Below are positions 57,507-64,000 of a DNA stretch of 64,000 bases, piece after piece; position 1 is the first letter of the stretch; every line of letters starts with the position of its first letter. Both the position numbers and the translations under genes were made by a program. The stretch comes from Bidens hawaiensis (Eukaryota > Streptophyta > Magnoliopsida > Asterales > Asteraceae). The notes under the pieces are model-generated. The model had not been told where the DNA came from. It was given only the letters and a program-made list of their open reading frames with translations, and searched no databases. The stretch covers positions 124,001-188,000 of the forward strand of contig JAIQDT010001742.1 in assembly GCA_021521415.1 (NCBI GenBank), written 5' to 3'.

Positions 57507-58705
57507 TGTAACAACTCGGACTTTTCGGAACTTATAAACCCGACCCATTTTAATGTTCGGGAAATTTTATCAAGAAAATACCGCGTTATTCGGATTATAT
57601 TATTATATTATTATTTCTTTATTATATTTGTTAAATATATTACAATAACTTTGAACTACGTACATTTTTAACCCTAAACAATACTTTTATCGATTTGTGT
57701 TTCCATCTTCAAAGTTCATGGACTATTTTGCAAAATCTGATAATTATAACCAAATTACTCATTTACCCATTTTCCAACCCATACACAGACCCGTTTTCTT
57801 GAAACCTGTTTACAATCAAGATTACTTGGACCGTAATTCTCGTTGTGTATATGGAAATTGAATCAAAATTCACGTTGTATTCACCTATTTTAGCCTAACC
57901 GACCTCACAATTATGCTAATTAGATCAAAACAAATCTGTAATTTATATTATCATGAGCCGAACCTAACCCTATGTTGTTATACGTATAAACTGTTATATA
58001 AAAACAATTCATCATGCAAACACAATCACTAAACCCTAGCCGCCCTTAACCCACTATCTAATTGAATTAAATTAGTGTAGTGTGTGTTCGTTCATCACCT
58101 CACCACGCCGTCCACTACCTGTCGCAATTAAAACATCAAACGACATTTTTCGAGGTAATTAGTTAGTGTTTTTTGAACGACACTTATCCATGATCAAAAG
58201 CCCTATCACGAATTCTGTTAACAATCATTATTCATCTCGATTGTAAATTCTAAGGTTTGTTTGATTAGGCATCTGCTTCTGTAACTTATTTTTAATTAAA
58301 ACTGTGTTGTGACCAGATGAGCCACCAGCACAGTTAGCTGGTGCACCCTTGGCCAAGCTTTCTGAAGATAGGTCGCGGGTTCGAGATCCTTCTACCCCTA
58401 AATTTTTGTTATTTTTGACAATCTAAGTATTTTAAGCCATGTTCATTTACAATAATTATAATAAATAGTAAATAGATTGTATTTTATTAAAAACCGACAA
58501 TATACCTCATGTTTTTCCCGAATCTTATAAAACATTATATTCATGTGTGTGTGTATATGTATAAATAAAACAATATGTTAGTGTTTTCTTACGATATAAA
58601 TAAATAGCAATTTATAAATATATTTAATAGGTTAAATTACTTTTATAATGACCACAAAACTATATTATATATTGATGTACATAAAATTATATATTTTTTT
58701 AACAT
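57507..58705 (+). repeat. Y 3' LTR, truncated
   Basis: TGTAACAACTCGGAC start, close match to 50173-51000 and 53476-53850, then broken off at about 58705. Includes donor-like CGAG|GTAATTAG at 58154/58155 and the intact tRNA-like module. Confidence 0.85.
58308..58398 (+). other. tRNA-like module in Y 3' LTR
   Basis: CAGTTAGCTGGTGCACCC (A-box-like) and, 40 nt on, TCGCGGGTTCGAGATCC (B box GGTTCGANNCC). In the 5' LTR the same module is cut in two by the X solo LTR. Confidence 0.5.
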
Positions 58706-59678
58706 CAAATAATCTATAAAAACTGCAACTTCTATAAAAAAACATAGCTTAGAAGGCTACTTATCATAATAAAACGCAAATTCAGGTAAACTGAAGCCTC
58801 AAACGAAGAAACAACCCGTTTCTAAAAAAAAAGACAAACACTGAAGAAAAAAGCACGGGGTCGTGCCTCCTCAACCACGGGGCCGTGGTCACTTTCAGAT
58901 AAGACAAAATGAAATTAAGCACATGTCAATAAAAAGCACGGGGTCATGCCTCAGAAGCACGCCCCCATGGTGAGTCATCATGTACGATCTGACAACATTC
59001 AACTAGGACACCTGGACCCGAGGCCGTGCCACATAAGCACGGGGCCGTGCCCCTCCCTCCAGACATCCTATAAATAGAATCTTAAGTTGCACTCACTTGG
59101 TGTTCTTGAAGAAGATCTCTAAACGGGTTTCTCAAAAACACCCACATTACACTCATATTGAAGATTTTGCGAGGAGTTTGAAGGCTTGGAGGTTATCATC
59201 ATCAACATCATCATAATCCATCATCATTAAGAAGGGAGATTCATCCACATTTGGTTAGATTGTTCTAGTTTAATCATGTGTTTGTTATCATAATCTATTT
59301 TTAAGGAATAATGGAGTGGATTTTGATATTAGATGATAAACCTTCATATAGTTGAATTATTCACTTAGAACTTCTCTTCTTGTCACCTATATAATATATA
59401 TATTCCTATTTTATAAAAAAGTTTAAAAATCAAATTCAAAATGATTAAACATCCGATTAAAGTAAGACAAAGATTCATTATTGGAAACATTTGTGTCCAC
59501 GGATCGATAAATGGTTCTTACCAATACTATTCTACATATACGATAGGTACACTTGCCTATTTTGTGTGTGTTTAGTCTTAGTAGAAATCACTTTTATAAA
59601 TTTAGTACTCGATCTTGAGCAAAAGCTAAAACCCCAATCCATTACTTTTTACCAGCACGCGCAGCACACATCAAGTTT
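58706..59678 (+). repeat. Athila-like 5' LTR (possibly truncated)
   Basis: Ends ACACATCAAGTTT before the primer site. TATAAATA at 59069-59076 is a good promoter. Upstream, 58850-59050 has repeated palindromic CACGGGGCCGTG-type words (CACGGGGTCGTG, CACGGGGTCATG). Confidence 0.7.
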
Positions 59679-59969
59679 TGGCATCGTTGTCGGGTACAAG
59701 GTACGTTTCTAAGAACGATCCAAGTTTTAATTTAATCATTGTTTATAATTGTACAAAATTTTTAACTTTTAATTAATTTTATTTTTACTAACGATTAAAC
59801 CATATATTTTAAGGCTAGCCTAACCTTTACCTCTATTTACCTAACCTTTACTTTAGCTTAATTAAGTTACATATTAGTTTAGTTTTAAATAGCTTAGCCT
59901 AACTTTTAGTTTAACTTCAACTAACCTTTAGTTTAATTTAAACAGTTTCAGTTTAACTTACTCCCATGT

Positions 59970-60320
59970 ATGCCCTCTACATTCGAGCCTGAGCTCGTTT
60001 CTCCAATTTCTGAACCGGAACGACTCTTTCGTCGACGAGCACGTAAACGGACTGTAGAAACCGCCGAAACAATCATAGACGAGTCAATAGATGCCACAAT
60101 ATCAGGAGAAAATCAAACCGAAGAAATGATGGCAGGCCAAAACAATGAACCAAACATGAGCCAGTATGCCAAGCCAACTCTCGAAGGTTACAACAATGGA
60201 GTGGCTCCACCCGAAATCACTGAAAATTTCGAAATCAAATCAAGCACCATTCATATGGTGGAAAATTCAGTTCAATTTCATGGTCTCCTCGAAGAAGACC
60301 CTCTTTCTCATATATCTTGA
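59970..60320 (+). pseudogene. Athila-like Gag, N-terminal part
   Basis: 116 codons from ATG 59970: basic RLFRRRARKR, then the characteristic NFEIKSSTIHMVENSVQFHG and EEDPLSHIS. A TGA follows and then the SINE. Capsid N-terminus of Athila/Tat gag. Confidence 0.8.
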
Positions 60321-60327
60321 TTCTTAC

Positions 60328-60675
60328 ATCATTATCATCATCATCATCATCATCATCATCGTACTCAGTATATCCCACCAATAGCAAAGCTATAGTAGGG
60401 TCTGAGGAGGGTAAGATGTAGACAGCCTTACCTCTACCCCATAAGGATAGAGAGGCTGCTTCCGGTGAGACCCCCGGCTCGATAGTAGTTTTGCATCAAG
60501 CCTTGGACATAAGGCACATAGCACTCAATCATCGGGACACCGGCTGATCGGTGCATGTACCCTTGTCTTTCGGCTATCAACGCTACTACATGATGCCTGA
60601 TTAACTGTCCGTCACTTTTAACGTTATTTTCACGAGATTAGTAAAATAACGTAAAATTAGTGCATGTACCCTTGT
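60328..60675 (-). mobile_element. Plant SINE with (GAT)n tail inserted in gag
   Basis: Minus-strand orientation: body with CCTCCTCAGACCC and AGCAGCCTCTCTATCC, then GGGATATACTGAGTAC followed by repeated GAT (60328-60360). This is the common plant SINE 3' layout. Gag reading resumes at 60676, and TTGATTCTTAC (left) versus TTGTCTTAC (right) is a likely imperfect target duplication. GTGCATGTACCCTTGTCTT occurs twice (60553, 60660), bracketing a hairpin AACGTTATTTT/AAAATAACGT. Confidence 0.7.
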
Positions 60676-61708
60676 CTTACGAATCTGTGAAACCTTTAAA
60701 ATTCAAAATTATTCAGAAGATTAGATCAAACTCAAACTCTTTCCTTTCTCTCTAAGAGGCCAAGCCCTAGAATGGATAGAATCTTTTTCCTCTGGCTCCA
60801 TCACCACTTGGGAACAGATGGTTGAACAATTTCTCCTCAAATACTTTTCTCCTAATAAAATTGCCAAATACCGAGCCATCATTACCGGATTCCGGACCGA
60901 TGATGATGAGTCGCTACACGCAACAAGGGAGAGATACAAAAGTCTTTTGAGAAGATGCCCACATCATGGACTGTGCGTATGGTTACAAGTACAAACCCTC
61001 TTTGACGCACAATCCAGTCAAAACAAACAGGCCATCGACCAAGTCACCGGTGGAGACCTGGGATCTAAATCACCTAACGAAGCATTTGAAATCATGGAGA
61101 AGGCAACAAAGAATATTTTTTATTACAACCCACCAAGATCTACATCAACACACAAAGGATTGCACCACGTTGATGCCAACACTTTTGTCACCGCACAGCT
61201 TGAAGCCCTTTCTAAGAAATTAGAATAATTTCAAGCCGAACTATTAAAAACCAAGATCACCTGTGACACCTATGGAGGAGCTCATAAGACAAGTGACTAC
61301 TAACAAGTCGTTATGGCCATGGAAGAAGTTGACTTCATCGCCCGTCAAAACAACGTTTTCAGCAACAACTACAATCCAGGATGGAGAAACCACCCGAATT
61401 TCAGTTGGAAGGACGGAGGTAATACTCAAACCCTACACGGATTCGAAAAGAGACCTATGAATCAATCCTTCCAGACTAAACCACAATTCCAAGACCAAAG
61501 TTCCAGTAGCCATCAGAATCCGAGCTACTCAAAAATTGAAGAAATGTTAATCCAAATCATGACCAAAACAAATGAAACAGAAAAGAAGGCTGACTCAAGA
61601 GCTGTTGATATCATCGGAGTATTGTTGAAACATGAAGCTGGCCTAAAAAGTCAACAAGCATCACTACAGAATCTAGAAACCCAAATTGGAAAAATTGCTC
61701 GACAATAA
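60676..61708 (+). pseudogene. Athila-like Gag, C-terminal part
   Basis: Continues the gag after the SINE: CETFKIQN, FPFSLRGQALEWI, then 60818-61228 (QFLLKYFSPNKIAKYR) and, in the same frame after stops, 61313-61708 with YNPGWRNHPNFSW and a coiled-coil tail (SLQNLETQIGKIARQ). Between them a degraded knuckle CDTYGGAHKTSDY. At least three in-frame stops. Confidence 0.8.
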
Positions 61709-62139
61709 TCCGAAAGTCCACCCGGCACTCTCCCAAGCAACACAATAACCAATCCGAATGCGACAACTAACGTTGTTACACTCAGAAGCGGTACAACCTC
61801 TGTTACCTCACCAACTTCAGAACTAGTTATGGAGAAGGAAGCCCCTGGCAAAACACAGGAGGTACCAATTCCAACAGGCACCGTACAACCTAAGGAACAA
61901 GTTAGAACCTAAGTTCCACCTATTCCGTACCCAGGAAGACTGAAGAAGGAGAGATTGGAAGAACAGTACGGGAAATTTTTAGAACTCTTCAAACAACTCC
62001 ACATCAACATCCCTTTTATCAACGCCATTGCCAAGTTTCTGAAAGAAGTGCTGACAAACAAGAGGAAATTGGAGGACCTATCACATGTCACCCTGAGTGA
62101 AGAATGTTCAGCAGACCTCCAAAATAAGCTGCCAACAAA
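61709..62139 (+). pseudogene. Athila-like gag-pol linker
   Basis: Degenerate reading with VVTLRSGT and PPIPYPGRL motifs typical of this group, followed by a helical stretch FLELFKQLHINIPFINAI (61955-62143). The region before protease in Athila/Tat polyproteins. Confidence 0.65.
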
Positions 62140-63045
62140 ATGACCGATCCAGGGAGCTTTACTATCCCTTGTTTCATAGGAAATTTGTTTATTAGCAATG
62201 TCTTGGCCGACCTAGGAGCTAGTATTAACTTAATGTCGTATGCGGTTTTTGCAAAACTAGGGATAGGAGAATCATAGCCCACCCACATGAGCATTCAGTT
62301 AGCTGACCGATCCGTTAAATATCCTCGGGGCATTGTTGAAAACATGCTTGTCAAAATCGACAAATTTGTTTTCCCAGTAGATTTTGTAATTCTAGATATG
62401 AAAGAAGACAAAAGTGTACCTCTGATTTTAGTAAGATCCTTTTTAGCCACTGCAAAGGCTATCATTGATGTTTGCACCAGCAAACTCACTCTTAGGGTTA
62501 ATGACGAGGCTATCACTTTTGACATAGGAAAATCTATGCAACATTCTCAACATCACGATGACACATTATACTGTGTCGACATAATTGATTCTGGCGTGAG
62601 TTGCTATGTGCGGAAATCTTCCATCAACACCCCATTAGAAACACAAATCTTGACTGATGTAAACACTAAACTCACTTTAGAGCAAAATAATCTCTATACT
62701 ATCAGTAACAATCAAGAAACATCAGAAGTAGTATGTGAGATCACCGAATGCAATAAAAAATCAAAACCATCAATCAAAGAACCACCAGCTTTAGAATTAA
62801 AAGAACTCCCAAACCATCTCGAATATGCCTTTCTAGAAAAGACTCTCAACTCCCAAGTTATAATTTCATCTCACCTTTCTAAAGAAGAGAAAGACGAACT
62901 TCTTAAGGTTCTCAAAAACTATAAGAAGGCCAACGCATGGAAGATCATGGATATCAAAGGCATCAGCCCTTCCTTTTGTCCTCATAGAGGAAGAATACAA
63001 ACCCGTGGTCCAACATCAAAGAAGTCTCAATCCCAACATGAATGA
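62140..63045 (+). pseudogene. Athila-like protease
   Basis: ATG 62140 frame. VLADLGASINLM near residue 22 is the atypical Athila/Tat protease active site (D-L-G-A-S). TAG at 62275-62277, then MSIQLADRSVKYPRGIVEN and an FVILDM motif. The frame continues as a linker to 63045, and a frameshift near 62995 leads to RT. Confidence 0.8.
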
Positions 63046-63583
63046 TATGGTGAAGAAGGAAGTAATCAAACTCCTTGATGCAGGATTAATCTACCCAATC
63101 TCAGATTCATATTGGGTTAGTCCTATTCAAGTAGTACCCAAGAAGGCAGGAATGACAGTTGTAATGAACGAGAAGGACGAGCTAATAGCAATAAAAACCA
63201 TCGCAGGCTGGCGAGTTTGGATTGACTACCGGAAGCTTAACGACACCACAAGAAAAGATCATTTTCCACTTCCTTTTATTGATCAAATGCTTGAACGTTT
63301 ATCTGGAAAAATATTCTACTGCTTTCTTGATGGATTCTCCGGATACTTTCAAATTCTCATTGCTCCTGAAGACCAGGAGAAAACCACCTTTACATGTCCG
63401 TATGGAACCTTCGCCTACCAAAGAATGCCATTTGGACTATGTAATGCTCCAGCCACTTTCCAACGTTACATGGTGGCCATCTTTCATGAAATGATCGAAC
63501 ACTATATGGAAGTCTTCATGGACGACTTCTCAGTCTTTGGAGACTCATTCGATCATTGTCTTAAAAACCTAGACAAATGTTAG
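63005..63583 (+). pseudogene. Athila-like reverse transcriptase, N-terminal and palm
   Basis: 192 codons. KKEVIKLLDAGLIYPISDS, then WRVWIDYRKLN (the cysteine usual before IDYRKLN is tryptophan), FCFLDG-type YCFLDGFSGY, MPFGLCNAPATFQR, and the catalytic FMDDFSVFG. Stop at 63581-63583. Confidence 0.85.
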
Positions 63584-64000
63584 CTAGGTATGAAGAAGTA
63601 AATATGGTACTTAACTGGCAAAAATGCCACTTTGTTGTTAAAGGGCATTGTTCTCGGTCATAAGATATCTCAAGAAGAATTATAAGTTGATAGGGAAAAA
63701 ATAGAAACCATCTCTAAAGTCCCGCCACCAACTTCAGTCAAAGCCATTAGAAGTTTTCTTGGTCATGCAGGATTCTATCATCGTTTCATAAAAGACTTCT
63801 CAAAAATTGCTAGACCTATGACAAAACTTCTGGAGAAATACGCACTGTTCGTCTTCTCTGAAGAATATGTTGAATCATTCAACAAATTAAAAGACAAACT
63901 TTTCAATGCACAAATCATGACTACACCCAATTAGACCCTTCCATTCGAAACCATGTGCGATGCAAGTGACTTTGCAGTTGGAGCCGTACTCGAACAACGC
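63584..64000 (+). pseudogene. Athila-like RT thumb and RNase H start, broken, cut by window end
   Basis: In shifted frames: VLGHKISQ, IRSFLGHAGFYHRFIKDFS, then the start of RNase H (CDASDFAVGAVL) at the last bases. Stops at about 63598, 63682 and 63934. Integrase would lie beyond the window. Confidence 0.75.

Larger units (their letters stand above)
50173..58705 (+). mobile_element. Family Y gypsy element, gag-only, plus strand
   Basis: 5' LTR 50173-54767, primer site TGGTATAAGAGCC at 54771-54783, gag, about 0.8 kb of non-coding DNA, polypurine tract, 3' LTR from 57507. There is no pol. The 3' LTR is cut near 58705, so the target duplication cannot be checked. Inserted into the internal remnant of the minus-strand Y element, making a head-to-head arrangement of two Y LTRs. 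Confidence 0.8.
58706..64000 (+). mobile_element. Athila/Tat-type gypsy element, degenerate, running off the window
   Basis: Primer site TGGCATCGTTGTCGGGTA at 59679 resembles the Asp-tRNA site TGGCGCCGTTGCCGGGGA of Athila/Tat elements with C-to-T and G-to-A changes. Gag, protease and RT match that group in order and motif. The left edge is uncertain because no clear TG start or TSD is seen at the junction with the Y LTR. Many stops and frameshifts; a SINE sits in gag. Confidence 0.8.

Overview
This window looks like plant nuclear heterochromatin made almost entirely of nested LTR retrotransposons. I found no host gene, no true tRNA gene and no rRNA gene. Evidence for a plant: AT-rich DNA, initiator-Met-tRNA and Asp-tRNA primer sites, a Sirevirus-type Ty1/copia element, an Athila/Tat-type Ty3/gypsy element, plant SINEs and MITEs. 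The Sirevirus accessory ORF and the gypsy Gag types remind me of Asteraceae genomes; that family-level call is inference from memory.

I use working names for the gypsy families. W (1-24598, 5' LTR mostly outside the window) is a giant-LTR element with no recognisable coding. Nested in it are a solo LTR of family Y (2441-5105, TSD CATAG) holding a family X LTR fragment, a complete gag-only family X element on the minus strand (6046-13329, TSD AATTG), and a broken minus-strand copia element (16332-24401, TSD ATTAG). W appears to sit in an older LTR, V, whose right part (to 39763) is split by a 14.1 kb Sirevirus-like copia (24673-38797, TSD CATTT) with gag, pol and a 3 kb accessory ORF. The next 2.5 kb holds a hAT-like MITE, a SINE-like insertion and a copia LTR remnant. 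A minus-strand Y LTR (42247-50128) follows, split by an X element with gag and protease (42840-47480, TSD GAACA) and by two MITEs lying in TA microsatellites. A plus-strand gag-only Y element (50173 to about 58705) carries an X solo LTR (51000-53475, TSD GCCAA). The window ends in an Athila-like element (about 58706-64000) whose gag is broken by a SINE and whose pol runs off the end.

Nearly every coding part has stops or frameshifts. The best preserved are the 862-codon integrase-RT frame of the Sirevirus-like element and the gags of the two X elements. Gag-only or coding-free elements (W, the minus-strand X, Y) would depend on proteins from autonomous relatives.

The most interesting signals are these. 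(1) Families X, Y and W all carry, inside their 2.1-2.6 kb LTRs, the same order of signals: TATA box, splice-donor-like site, acceptor, a mini-exon of 55-74 nt, and an AG|GTGAGT donor. In X a strong acceptor lies 6-7 nt before the gag ATG. This suggests spliced gag leaders. (2) Inverted repeats built on the word TTCGYTA/TARCGAA recur in copia and gypsy elements, including three consecutive perfect hairpins in the Sirevirus-like LTR. (3) tRNA-like modules sit inside Y LTRs, one of them split by an X insertion with the empty site preserved in the sister LTR.
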